The notes under the pieces are model-generated. The model was not told where the DNA came from. It worked only from the letters and a program-made list of their open reading frames with translations, and ran no database searches. A DNA stretch of 32,283 bases from positions 1 to 32,283 of the forward strand of contig DASUHM010000026.1 in NCBI GenBank assembly GCA_036273515.1, read 5' to 3'. The position numbers were made by a program, and so were the translations under genes. Of this stretch, positions 15,077 to 22,596 are shown in pieces. The number at the start of each line of letters is the position of its first letter. Positions within the stretch are counted from its first letter, which is position 1. Origin of the DNA: Gaiellales bacterium. Its GTDB lineage: Bacteria; Actinomycetota; Thermoleophilia; Gaiellales; JAICJC01.

Positions 15077-15109
15077 GGGGCCGGGCCCCGCAGTCGCGGG
15101 CCCGGCCCC
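15077..15109 (-). terminator. GC-rich hairpin terminator between htrA and P450
   Basis: Perfect 12-bp arms GGGGCCGGGCCC (15077-15088) and GGGCCCGGCCCC (15098-15109) with a 9-nt loop. No T run. The position, between the htrA stop and the P450 promoter on the same strand, argues for termination. Confidence 0.6.
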
Positions 15110-15118
15110 AAGAACGCT

Positions 15119-15154
15119 CGGCGGGCCGCCCCCAGGCCCGAGGGCGACCCGCCG
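15119..15154 (-). terminator. Second hairpin downstream of htrA
   Basis: Arms CGGCGGG (15119-15125) and CCCGCCG (15148-15154), continued after one mismatch by CGCCC (15127-15131) and GGGCG (15142-15146). It lies 23 nt after the htrA stop and is in tandem with the 15077-15109 hairpin. Confidence 0.5.
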
Positions 15155-15176
15155 TCCGTTGGCCCCGTCCCGGGGG

Positions 15177-16328
15177 CTAGTTGCTGCCCAGAGTCACCGT
15201 GACGGTGCTCGTGTGGCCGCCGCGGACGATCTGCAGCTGGACGTCCTGTCCGGGCTTCTTCGTCGCGATCTGGGCGATCAGCTCCTCGGACGTGTGCACC
15301 GCGGTGCCGTCGATCTTGGTGATCACGTCGCCGCCCGTCTGGAAGCGGGTGCCCTCGATCGTCTTGGTGCCGGTCGCGCCCTGCAGGCCCGCCATGTCGC
15401 CGGGGGCGCCCTTCGTGACCGCGACGATCTCGACGCCCGGGCTCATCCCGGTCGCGTTCGCGACCGACGGGGTGACCGTGACGAGGACGATGCCGACGTA
15501 GGGCTTCGACTTCGCGGTCTCGATCAGGCTGTGGGCGACGCTCGCGACGGTGTTCGACGGGATCGAGAAGCCGATGCCGATGTTGCCGCCGCCACCGCCG
15601 TTCTGCGAGCCGGACTCGATCTGGCTGTTCACGCCGATGACCTGGCCCTGGGAGTTCAGGAGCGGGCCGCCGCTGTTGCCGCTGTTGATCGCGGCGTCGG
15701 TCTGGATGACGCCCGTGATCTTGTCGTTGCTGGGCGAGACGATCGTGCGGTGGAGCGCGCTCACGATGCCGGCCGTCGCGGTGTTGCGCAGGCCGTAGGG
15801 GTCGCCGATCGCGACGACGGAGTCACCCACCTGCACGGCCGACGAGTCGGCGAAGGTCAGCGGGGTGAGCTCGCTCGCCGGCGCGCTGATGCGGATCACG
15901 GCGAGGTCCTTGCTGGGCTCGCGGCCGATGACACGGCCGGGGAAGGTGTGGCCGTTGTTCAGGCGCACCTGCACGGAGTCGGAGTTCTCGACGACGTGGT
16001 AGTTGGTGACGATGTCGCCCTTGGTGTCGACCTGGAAGCCGGTGCCCTGGGCGCTCTCGGTCTGGCCGCCGAAGAAGCCGCTGCCGCTCGTCTGGCCGGT
16101 GGCCAGCACCTCGACGACGCCGGGGACGGACTTCCGGTAGATCTCGCTGACGCTCATCCCGCCGGACGGCGACGTGCTCGCGGCGGGGGCCGCGTTCACG
16201 GTGACCGCCGGGCGACGGATGATCGTGGTGCCGGCGCCGCCGTCCGCCTCATGGACGGCGACGGCCGCCACTGAGGCCCCGAGCCCGGCCGAGGCGAGCA
16301 ACGCGGCGACGGCTATTGGGGTTCTCAT
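15177..16328 (-). CDS. HtrA/DegP-type serine protease with PDZ domain
   Basis: A 383-residue envelope protease. It has an N-terminal signal/anchor (about 4-25), a low-complexity linker, a trypsin-like domain (about 60-270) and one PDZ domain (about 275-380). The catalytic triad is intact: His111 (TNYHVVEN), Asp141 (SKDLAVI) and Ser219 (INSGNSGGPLL). This makes it an S1C protease acting outside the membrane on misfolded proteins. ATG 16328 gives the signal sequence and has a GAAAGG ribosome binding site. A tandem hairpin terminator follows. The upstream 193-nt gap has several inverted repeats that may regulate it. Confidence 0.95.
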   Translation of the reverse strand: MRTPIAVAALLASAGLGASVAAVAVHEADGGAGTTIIRRPAVTVNAAPAASTSPSGGMSVSEIYRKSVPGVVEVLATGQTSGSGFFGGQTESAQGTGFQVDTKGDIVTNYHVVENSDSVQVRLNNGHTFPGRVIGREPSKDLAVIRISAPASELTPLTFADSSAVQVGDSVVAIGDPYGLRNTATAGIVSALHRTIVSPSNDKITGVIQTDAAINSGNSGGPLLNSQGQVIGVNSQIESGSQNGGGGGNIGIGFSIPSNTVASVAHSLIETAKSKPYVGIVLVTVTPSVANATGMSPGVEIVAVTKGAPGDMAGLQGATGTKTIEGTRFQTGGDVITKIDGTAVHTSEELIAQIATKKPGQDVQLQIVRGGHTSTVTVTLGSN

Positions 16329-16521
16329 GTGATTCGTACCTTTCGGGAGAAGCTGGCGGGCCGGTCGTCCGGTCCCGTATGTCTGTCTTGACACCGGCAT
16401 GATGCCGGACGACTTTGAACAGATTCGGAGACGGATCTGAAAAAACGCTGAGAAGTCTCGTCTTTTGGCACCCCCCTTTCGGGTGGTGCCCATACCTGAT
16501 TCCCGGTCGAACACCCGGACG
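16329..16521. promoter_or_regulatory. Divergent intergenic region with four inverted repeats
   Basis: Between htrA (minus) and the PAS-GGDEF-EAL gene (plus). Repeats: GGGCCGG with CCGGTCCC (about 16359-16376, one mismatch); the palindrome CCGGCAT-G-ATGCCGG (16394-16408) immediately after TTGACA (16388-16393); CAGATTC with GGATCTG (about 16420-16439) followed on the plus strand by A6; and GGCACC (16467-16472) with GGTGCC (16485-16490) enclosing CCC/GGG and a TTTC loop. The 16394 palindrome is the best operator candidate. Confidence 0.45.
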
Positions 16522-18276
16522 ATGCACCACTCCGACTTCACCGGCGACGCCATGTGGGACGCGCACCGCCTCGAGGCACTGATCTCCAACGTGCCCGGGG
16601 CCATCTACCGCTGCTCGCCGGAGAGCGACTGGGCGATGCAGTTCCTGAGCGACGAGATCGAGCCGATCACAGGCTATCCGGCCGCCGAGTTCGTGGAGAG
16701 CAGCGTGCGCACGTTCGCGAGCGTGATCCACCCCGACGACCGCGACCTGGTCGAGCACGGCGTCGGCGAGGCCCTCGAGCGGCGCGACGCGTTCGTGCTC
16801 GAGTACCGGATTCTCCACGCCGACGGGTCGGTGCGGTGGGTGTACGAGCGCGGCCGCGGCATCTTCACCGCGGCCGGGGAGGTCGAGTTCCTGGACGGCG
16901 CGATCTTCGACATCACCGCCCGCAAGGAGGCGGAGGACCGCCTGGCCTACCTGGCGTACCACGACGCGCTCACCGACCTGCCGAACCGCACGCTGTTCCA
17001 GGAGCACCTGACGACGGCCATCGCGACGGCCAACCGCAACGGCGGCGCGGCCGCGGTGCTCTACATCGACCTCGACGACTTCAAGCTCATCAACGACAAC
17101 TTCGGCCACACGATCGGCGACGAGCTGCTCCAGGAGGTGGCCAGACGCCTGCGCCGCGTCACCCGGGCCGGCGACGTGGTCGCCCGCCAGGGCGGGGACG
17201 AGTTCCTCATCCTCGTCGCGGGCCGCGGCGACGCGCGCACGCCGCGCAGCCAGGCGCACGCCCACATGCGCTCCGCGGCGGAGCGGATCGCGTCCAAGAT
17301 GCGCGACGCGCTGCTCGACCCGTTCATGCTCGGCGACGTCGAGCTCGTCGTCACGGCCAGCATCGGCGCGAGCGTCTATCCCGACGACGCCGACTCGGCC
17401 GAGGCGCTCATGAAGCACGCCGACATCGCCCTCTACGCCGCCAAGGACGCGGGCCGCGACGGCTTCCAGCTGTACCGGCCCAGCGACCGCGATCCCAGCC
17501 GCGAGCTCTCGCTGGCCGGCCGGCTGCGCCACGCCGCCAGCCGCGACGAGCTCGAGCTCCACTACCAGCCGCTCGTGAGCCTGGCCGACCGCCGCACGAT
17601 CGGGGCGGAGGCATTGATCCGCTGGAACGACCCCGACCGCGGGCTGCTCCCGCCGGCGGCCTTCCTGCCCGTCGCCGAGCGCACGGGGCTGATCCGCCCG
17701 ATCACCGACTGGGTGGTCGACGAGGCCTGCCGCCAGAGCCGCGACTGGCGCAACGCCGGCCACGACCTGTTCGTCTCGGTCAACCTGCCGCCGGCCTTCT
17801 GGCTGCCGACCGCGATCCGCCGGGTCATGTCGACCATCGAGGCGTTCGGCCTGAACGCCGACCGGATGATGATGGAGATCACCGAGGACGCCGTGATGGC
17901 GCAGGCGGCGGACCTCGAGCCCGTGCTCGCGGAGCTCCATGCGCGCGGCCTGCGGCTCGCGATCGACGACTTCGGACTCGGCCATTCGTCGCTCGGGCGG
18001 CTCAACCAGCTGCGCGTGAGCACGCTCAAGATCGACCGCAGCTTCACCGCCGACGTGCCCGGCGACCGCGGCGCGGCGATCCTCATCGAGACGATGATCG
18101 GGCTCGCCCGAAACCTCGGCCTGCAGTGCCTCGCCGAGGGCATCGAGACGGAGGAGCAGCTGGCGTTCCTGCTCGCCCGCGGCTGCCCGCTAGGCCAGGG
18201 GTACCTCTTCGGCAAGCCGATGCCAGCGGCCGACTTCGCGGCCCATCTGGCCGCCCAGAGCCGCAGCGCGGCGTAG
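16522..18276 (+). CDS. Soluble PAS-GGDEF-EAL c-di-GMP enzyme
   Basis: A 584-residue cytoplasmic protein: PAS with PAC (about 15-138, ending FDITARKEAEDRL), GGDEF (about 142-310) and EAL (about 325-575). GGDEF is intact at 224-228. The EAL set is intact: Glu363 in EALIRW, SVNLPPAFW, MEITEDAVM, DDFGLGHSS, LKIDRSF, AEGIETEEQ and GQGYLFGKP. Both synthesis and hydrolysis of c-di-GMP are possible. Start is uncertain: ATG 16522, ATG 16552 and TTG 16465 are in frame and none has a good ribosome binding site; 16522 keeps the whole PAS domain. Unlike the other two GGDEF-EAL genes here it lacks a FliA-like promoter. Confidence 0.94.
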   Translation: MHHSDFTGDAMWDAHRLEALISNVPGAIYRCSPESDWAMQFLSDEIEPITGYPAAEFVESSVRTFASVIHPDDRDLVEHGVGEALERRDAFVLEYRILHADGSVRWVYERGRGIFTAAGEVEFLDGAIFDITARKEAEDRLAYLAYHDALTDLPNRTLFQEHLTTAIATANRNGGAAAVLYIDLDDFKLINDNFGHTIGDELLQEVARRLRRVTRAGDVVARQGGDEFLILVAGRGDARTPRSQAHAHMRSAAERIASKMRDALLDPFMLGDVELVVTASIGASVYPDDADSAEALMKHADIALYAAKDAGRDGFQLYRPSDRDPSRELSLAGRLRHAASRDELELHYQPLVSLADRRTIGAEALIRWNDPDRGLLPPAAFLPVAERTGLIRPITDWVVDEACRQSRDWRNAGHDLFVSVNLPPAFWLPTAIRRVMSTIEAFGLNADRMMMEITEDAVMAQAADLEPVLAELHARGLRLAIDDFGLGHSSLGRLNQLRVSTLKIDRSFTADVPGDRGAAILIETMIGLARNLGLQCLAEGIETEEQLAFLLARGCPLGQGYLFGKPMPAADFAAHLAAQSRSAA

Positions 18277-18326
18277 TCCGGGATACCGATCCGCACACGA
18301 CCCTCCACGCGCGGGGGCGAAGGTGG

Positions 18327-18332
18327 TACCGT
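18327..18332 (+). promoter_or_regulatory. -10 box of leaderless promoter
   Basis: TACCGT lies 7 nt before GTG 18340; an upstream GTG at 18331 falls inside the box, so 18340 is the better start. Confidence 0.45.
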
Positions 18333-18339
18333 GCTCGAC

Positions 18340-18627
18340 GTGACACGTTCTCGTCGATGGGCCGCGCCGCTCTTCATCGCCGTGCTCGCGCTGGGGTTCG
18401 TGGTCGCCGGGATCGTGACGTGGCAGGACACGTCCCCGCGGCCGTCGTGCCCGACGCGGACTGCGGCCGTCTGCGGCACCCGCGCACACCACCATCATCC
18501 GCTCCGCGCCGAGCTCCTGTGGGCCACCGCCGGACTGCTCGGGATCATCGCCTTCGAGGTCGGGCTGTGGCAGCGCAAGCAGCTGCCGATGCCTCGCACG
18601 CGCTCGGCGGCCTCCCGGTTTCATTAG
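18340..18627 (+). CDS. Small membrane protein with Cys/His loop
   Basis: A 95-residue protein with two TM helices (about 7-27 and 56-78). The loop between them carries Cys-Pro-Thr, a second Cys and a run of four histidines (AVCGTRAHHHHPL), which could bind metal or be a disulfide loop. The C-terminal tail is basic. No family recognised. GTG 18340 was chosen by its spacing to TACCGT. Codon bias supports coding. It stands alone between the GGDEF-EAL gene and the NlpC/P60 gene. The 180-nt gap after it contains GC-rich imperfect inverted repeats but nothing I can name. Confidence 0.62.
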   Translation: MTRSRRWAAPLFIAVLALGFVVAGIVTWQDTSPRPSCPTRTAAVCGTRAHHHHPLRAELLWATAGLLGIIAFEVGLWQRKQLPMPRTRSAASRFH

Positions 18628-18807
18628 CGCGGGGCACCCATGGTTCCCCCACGGGGCCCCCTCGGCAGCCACAATGTCACGAGCTCGCCCACACCGAGAC
18701 GGGCCAACGATCCGGCACCCCCGCGGTGACGCGTGACACGTTACCGCCCGGCCCTGCCGGGGAAACGTGGCATCATGCCGGTTGAGGGCGGCATGGGAGG
18801 TCCGAAG

Positions 18808-20325
18808 GTGCGATTGTGGGGTCGCTGGTGGCTTGGACTGTGTGCCGCGGCGTTGGCCGTCGCGGTCTCGGGGCCTGCCGGCGCGGCGGCCGCGGCCGGC
18901 TCGCCGCCCGCCCAGGCCTCGGCGGACGCGATCTCCGTGGTCGCGCCGGGCGCCGACGCGGCCGGCACCGCCCTCGTCACCGCCGGCGGCGCGCCCGTGA
19001 AGAGCGGCCCCTACCAGGACGGCGCGGCCGTCCTCGCGAGCTGGGCCCGGGCGGAAGCAGCCCTCGGCACCGGCACGGCGCCCTCGGCGACGGCGAACTC
19101 GATCGACCGCCACGTGCGCCTGCTCCACGGCGCGGTGAAGGCGCGCAAGGTGTGGACGCAGACCGCCCTCGCGGTCGAGAACGGTGCGGTGACCGACCAG
19201 ACCACGGGCGGCGTGCAGGGCCTCTTCGTGCTCGGTCGGCGCATCCACGTGCGCCCGGGGATGCAGGTACGCCTGCACGGCTGGGGCACGCTCGACATCA
19301 TCGCCTCCGGGCGGACGAAGAAGGGCCGCACCATCACCGAGGCGATCGCCGGCCTGCGGCTGACGCTGCTCCACGCCCACGACGGCCTCCCCGCCGGGAC
19401 GACGATCACCCTCGCGGCGGCGAGCGCCGCCGTCACGCCCCCGGCGCCGCCCTCGCCGAAGCCGAGCCCCACGCCCAAGCCCAAGCCGAAGCCCAAGCCG
19501 CAGCCGAAGCCCAAGCCGGCCCCGAAGCCGCACCCGGCGCACCACCACCCGGCCGCGCCGAAGCCGAAGCCGAAGCCGACGGTGCACCTCCCCCACGCGG
19601 CGCACGCGCTCATCCACGCCACCGCGGGCGGGCGCGCGCGGGTGATCAAGGCGGCCCTGGAGCAGGTCGGGTGGCCGTACCTGTGGGGCGGCGACAGCCC
19701 CTCCGAGGGCGGCTTCGACTGCTCCGGCCTCGTCGACTACGCCTACGCCCACGCCGGCATGGCCCTGCCCGGGCGGCCGACCGCCGCCGTGCTGTGGCAG
19801 ATGTCCGCCGCCGTCGGCCCCAAGCACCTGAAGCCGGGCGATCTGGCCTTCCTGTACACGCGCACGCGGGCACCGTTCCACGTGGCCCTCTACGTCGGCG
19901 CCGGCCTCGTGGTCGTGGCGCCGCACACGGGCGCCGACGTTCAGATCGAGCCGCTGTCCGCGGTGCCGTGGGACGGCTACGGCCGCCTGCTGCGCGGGGG
20001 GCTCGGCGACGGCCTCGCCCGCAGCGTCGCGATGGCGGCGCGCCGGTTCGCGCACCCCACCCCGATGTGGCTCGACGTGTCCCAGGTCGTCGACACCCCC
20101 GTCGCGAGCGCCGGCGCGACGTTCGACCGCCGGCTCTTCCTGTCCCGCACCCCGGTCGCCACGACCCCCGTGGCGACGCCACAGCTCGTCCCGCTGGCGA
20201 GCGTGCAGCCCGCGGACAGCGCCGGCGACACCGGCGTGGCCGGGCTCGTGCTGATCCTGGTCGTCGGTGCAGCCGCCTGCGTCGTGCGCGTCCCCGCGTT
20301 CACGCGCCGCTCCCGCGGCGACTGA
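18808..20325 (+). CDS. NlpC/P60 peptidoglycan hydrolase with Pro-Lys linker and C-terminal TM
   Basis: A 505-residue exported cell-wall hydrolase: signal peptide (MRLWGRWWLGLCAAALAVAV), an N-terminal domain of unknown type (about 40-205), a Pro/Lys/His linker (211-258), the NlpC/P60 domain (about 273-395) and a C-terminal TM helix (about 478-500) with basic tail. The catalytic residues are Cys305 (GFDCSGLVDYAY), His358 (PFHVALYVG) and probably His373 (APHTGAD). It should cleave stem-peptide bonds (D,L-endopeptidase type). GTG 18808 was chosen because GGGAGG (18795-18800) sits 7 nt upstream and the signal peptide starts there; an ATG at 18775 or 18793 would add residues without benefit. The terminal TM would tether the enzyme, which is unusual for this family. 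Confidence 0.93.
   Translation: MRLWGRWWLGLCAAALAVAVSGPAGAAAAAGSPPAQASADAISVVAPGADAAGTALVTAGGAPVKSGPYQDGAAVLASWARAEAALGTGTAPSATANSIDRHVRLLHGAVKARKVWTQTALAVENGAVTDQTTGGVQGLFVLGRRIHVRPGMQVRLHGWGTLDIIASGRTKKGRTITEAIAGLRLTLLHAHDGLPAGTTITLAAASAAVTPPAPPSPKPSPTPKPKPKPKPQPKPKPAPKPHPAHHHPAAPKPKPKPTVHLPHAAHALIHATAGGRARVIKAALEQVGWPYLWGGDSPSEGGFDCSGLVDYAYAHAGMALPGRPTAAVLWQMSAAVGPKHLKPGDLAFLYTRTRAPFHVALYVGAGLVVVAPHTGADVQIEPLSAVPWDGYGRLLRGGLGDGLARSVAMAARRFAHPTPMWLDVSQVVDTPVASAGATFDRRLFLSRTPVATTPVATPQLVPLASVQPADSAGDTGVAGLVLILVVGAAACVVRVPAFTRRSRGD
19438..19581 (+). repeat. Pro-Lys repeat linker
   Basis: Degenerate CCSAAG hexamer repeats code for a (Pro-Lys)n stretch broken by Pro-Gln, Pro-Ala and a His cluster (PAHHHP). 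It is likely an extended wall-spanning linker between domains. Confidence 0.75.
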
Positions 20326-20348
20326 GCGCCCGGGCCGGCGTGCGACGA

Positions 20349-20354
20349 TAGCGT
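20349..20354 (+). promoter_or_regulatory. -10 box of leaderless MFS promoter
   Basis: TAGCGT lies 7 nt before ATG 20362. An in-frame GTG at 20353 overlaps the box, which favours ATG 20362 as the start. Confidence 0.45.
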
Positions 20355-20361
20355 GCGGCTG

Positions 20362-21654
20362 ATGCAGGTTCCCCCACGCCGGCCGCGGTTGCGCTGGCTG
20401 CGCGCGGTCGCGGTCGACACCGGGCCGCTGCGCCACTCGCGGGACTACCGCCTGCTTGCGCTGGGAGGCTTCGTTTCGGGCATGGGCACCCAGGTGACCC
20501 TCGTGGCGCTGCCCTTCCAGATGTACGTGCTGACGGGGTCGTCGTTCGACGTCGGGATGATCGGCCTGGCGGAGCTGGTGCCGCTGGCGGCGATGTCGCT
20601 GCTCGGCGGCGCGCTCGCCGACCGCACCGAGCGCCGCCGCCTGCTCCAGATCTCCCAGCTCGTCCAGCTCTCGACGTCGTCGCTGCTCGCGCTCGGCGCG
20701 GCGTCCGGCGGCCCACCGGTGGCGTCCCTCTACATCCTCGCCGGCATCGCGGCGGCCGCATCCGGCGTCGACCGGCCGACGCGCACGGCGATCATCCCAA
20801 GCCTCGTCGGGCCGGACGAGATCCAGCCCGCGGTGGCCTTCAACTACGGCCTGGCGCAGCTGACGATGGTGATCGGGCCGGCGCTCGGCGGGATCGTGAT
20901 CGCAGTCGCCGGTCTCGGCTGGGCCTACGCGCTCGACGTGGCCACGTTCGCGGCCATGGTCGGCGCAGTCGCGCTCATGTCCCGCCTGCCGGCGCCGCCG
21001 CGGACGGAGGGCGAGTCGGTGCTCGCGGCCGTGCGCTCGGGCCTGCGCTTCGCCGTGCGCCGCGGCGAGCTCATGGGCAGCTTCGCGGCCGACCTGCTGG
21101 CGATGACCTTCGGGATGCCGCGGGCGCTCTTCCCCGCCCTGGCGCTCACGGTCTACCACGCCGGCGCGACGGGCGTGGGCCTGCTCTACGCGGCCCTCTC
21201 GGCCGGCGCCACGCTGGCCGCGTTCGCGACCGGATGGCTCGCGCACGTGCGCCGGCTGGGCCGGATCGTCGTCTTCGCGATCGCGGCCTGGGGCGTGGCG
21301 GTGACGCTGGCCGGGCTCACACACAGCCTCTGGGTTGCGATGGCCTGCCTCGCGTGCGCCGGCGCCGCCGACAGCGTGAGCGCCGTCTGCCGCAGCGCGA
21401 TCATGCTGATCGCGACGCCCGACGCGATGCGCGGCCGGATGTCGTCGATCTTCACGCTCGTGGTGGCGGGCGGCCCCCGCGTCGGCGACGTCGAGTCCGG
21501 CTCGATCGCGGCGGCAGTGGGCACCCGCGCGGCCGTCGTGTCAGGCGGCCTCCTCTGCATCCTCGGGCTGGTGCCGATCGTGGCGCTCTTCCCCGCGTTC
21601 TGGCGCTACGGCGAGGAGGACGGCACCCCCGCCGAGGCGCCGGCGGGCGCCTGA
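20362..21654 (+). CDS. MFS transporter (MFS_3, enterobactin-exporter-like)
   Basis: A 430-residue transporter with 12 predicted TM helices. After a short basic N-terminus comes the family-like DYRLLALGGFVSGMGTQVTL, then motif A in ALADRTERRRLLQ, then GVDRPTRTAIIPSLVGPDE in the helix 4-5 region, typical of the EntS-like group that exports siderophores or drugs. Substrate unknown. The stop overlaps the next start as TGATG (21652-21656), so the broken small gene downstream was once coupled to it. Confidence 0.92.
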   Translation: MQVPPRRPRLRWLRAVAVDTGPLRHSRDYRLLALGGFVSGMGTQVTLVALPFQMYVLTGSSFDVGMIGLAELVPLAAMSLLGGALADRTERRRLLQISQLVQLSTSSLLALGAASGGPPVASLYILAGIAAAASGVDRPTRTAIIPSLVGPDEIQPAVAFNYGLAQLTMVIGPALGGIVIAVAGLGWAYALDVATFAAMVGAVALMSRLPAPPRTEGESVLAAVRSGLRFAVRRGELMGSFAADLLAMTFGMPRALFPALALTVYHAGATGVGLLYAALSAGATLAAFATGWLAHVRRLGRIVVFAIAAWGVAVTLAGLTHSLWVAMACLACAGAADSVSAVCRSAIMLIATPDAMRGRMSSIFTLVVAGGPRVGDVESGSIAAAVGTRAAVVSGGLLCILGLVPIVALFPAFWRYGEEDGTPAEAPAGA

Positions 21655-21886
21655 TGGCACGCCGGCCCGGCCGGATCGCGTTCGTCTTCGCCGGCGGATC
21701 CGAGCGGTACCTGACCGTGCGCCGGCTCGAGGACACCGCGATCCCCCTGCCGACGGCGCCTGGCGGAGGACCCGCCGCTCGGCACGGCCATCGAGCGCCC
21801 GGCAGCTGATCGCCGACGCCGAGCGGATGACGCGCGAGTGGCTGCCGCATGCGACCACCTGGCGGCATCCCGGCGCGGACGGCTAG
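21654..21886 (+). pseudogene. Small gene with two +1 frame shifts
   Basis: Coding-like sequence starts at ATG 21654 (MARRPGRIAFVFAGGSERYL...) and has strong GC3 bias in three successive frames: the first to about 21750, a +1 frame from about 21757 to 21795 (RRLAEDPPLGTAIE) and a second +1 frame to TAG 21884-21886 (ARQLIADAERMTREWLPHAT, then TWRHPGADG). The uninterrupted first frame ends at 21809 as a 51-residue product with a shadow-like tail. The last frame ends in CTAG shared with the convergent gene, as intact pairs do here, so about 77 residues was probably the original product. Two real insertions or sequencing/assembly errors are both possible; the first lies near a C5 run. No family recognised. 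Confidence 0.5.
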
Positions 21887-22524
21887 ACGGGCTGGGAGAG
21901 GGCGGCCGGCGACGGCGCGGCCACGCCGCGGGCGGCGGCGGTCGCGATCACCTCGACGAGCTCGTCGGGCCGGAACCGCTCGGCCGCGAGCAGGAGGTGG
22001 AAGTTGGCCGGGTCGTCGATGCGGCGATGGTGGTAGTGGCGCACAAAGGCGGCCCGGTTGCGGTCGTCGGACTCGATCCTGCGCTCGGCCTGCTCGGCCG
22101 GGAGGCACTCGCAGGCCGCCAGCCGGGCGGCCCGCCAGGCGGCCGGCGCCGTGAGGCGCACGTGGCACGCGCCGGGGTGGTCGGCCAGGATCGCGAACCC
22201 GCCCCGGCCCATGATCACGCACGAGCGCTTGGCCGCCTCGCGGATGACCGCCTCGACCGCGGTGTGGGCGCACTCGGCCCGGATGACGTCGGCGCGGGCG
22301 GCGGGCATCCCGGCCGTGGCGAGCAGCGACACGGCCAGATTGGCGCTCCACGTGGGGACGAACCGCTCCATGTCGGCGGCGTCGGCCCGGCCCGTCCGGA
22401 GCGCGTGCATCACGGCGTCGACCACCTCGCCGTCGACGACGGGCACCCCCAACCGCTCGCCCAGCAGGGCGCCCACTCGCTCGCCGTCGATCCCGATCTG
22501 CCACGAGATGGTGACGATCACCAC
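21883..22524 (-). CDS. Cytidylate kinase-like family protein
   Basis: A 213-residue protein resembling the Cytidylate_kin2 family (P-loop kinase-like proteins of uncertain substrate). The N-terminal TISWQIGIDGERVGALLGER corresponds to the usual 'tISRqiGSGG.eIa..lAe.lg', but the Gly-rich loop is altered (GIDGE), so ATP binding may be changed or lost. Next come VIMGRGGFAIL (matches the family's 'vivGRGa..il') and CHVRLTAPAAWRAAR. GTG 22524 has GGAAGGAG 6 nt upstream. The ribosome binding site and start lie inside a weak inverted repeat (cacgg 22522-22526, ccgtg 22537-22541). TACGAT (22550-22545) is a likely -10. Confidence 0.85.
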   Translation of the reverse strand: MVIVTISWQIGIDGERVGALLGERLGVPVVDGEVVDAVMHALRTGRADAADMERFVPTWSANLAVSLLATAGMPAARADVIRAECAHTAVEAVIREAAKRSCVIMGRGGFAILADHPGACHVRLTAPAAWRAARLAACECLPAEQAERRIESDDRNRAAFVRHYHHRRIDDPANFHLLLAAERFRPDELVEVIATAAARGVAAPSPAALSQPV

Positions 22525-22596
22525 GGGGAACTCCTTCCGTGCACATCGTACTCCAAGCCGCTTACGGCACGCAGGAAATTCCGCATGCCGGCGTGC

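Noticed and set aside
16379-16425. FliA-like promoter before htrA (TTCAAA and GCCGGTGT on the minus strand)
   Set aside because: Spacing is 21 and both boxes deviate, unlike the three consistent sites.
16467-16490. GAAA-looped hairpin on the minus strand upstream of htrA as a c-di-GMP-I riboswitch
   Set aside because: The second stem and the conserved joining sequences of that riboswitch are not found nearby.
18628-18807. c-di-AMP (ydaO) riboswitch before the NlpC/P60 gene, common in actinobacteria
   Set aside because: The GC-rich inverted repeats are short and imperfect and none of the conserved ydaO blocks is visible.
19438-19581. Tandem repeats as a CRISPR or mobile-element repeat
   Set aside because: The repeats are in frame and code for a Pro-Lys linker inside a normal gene.
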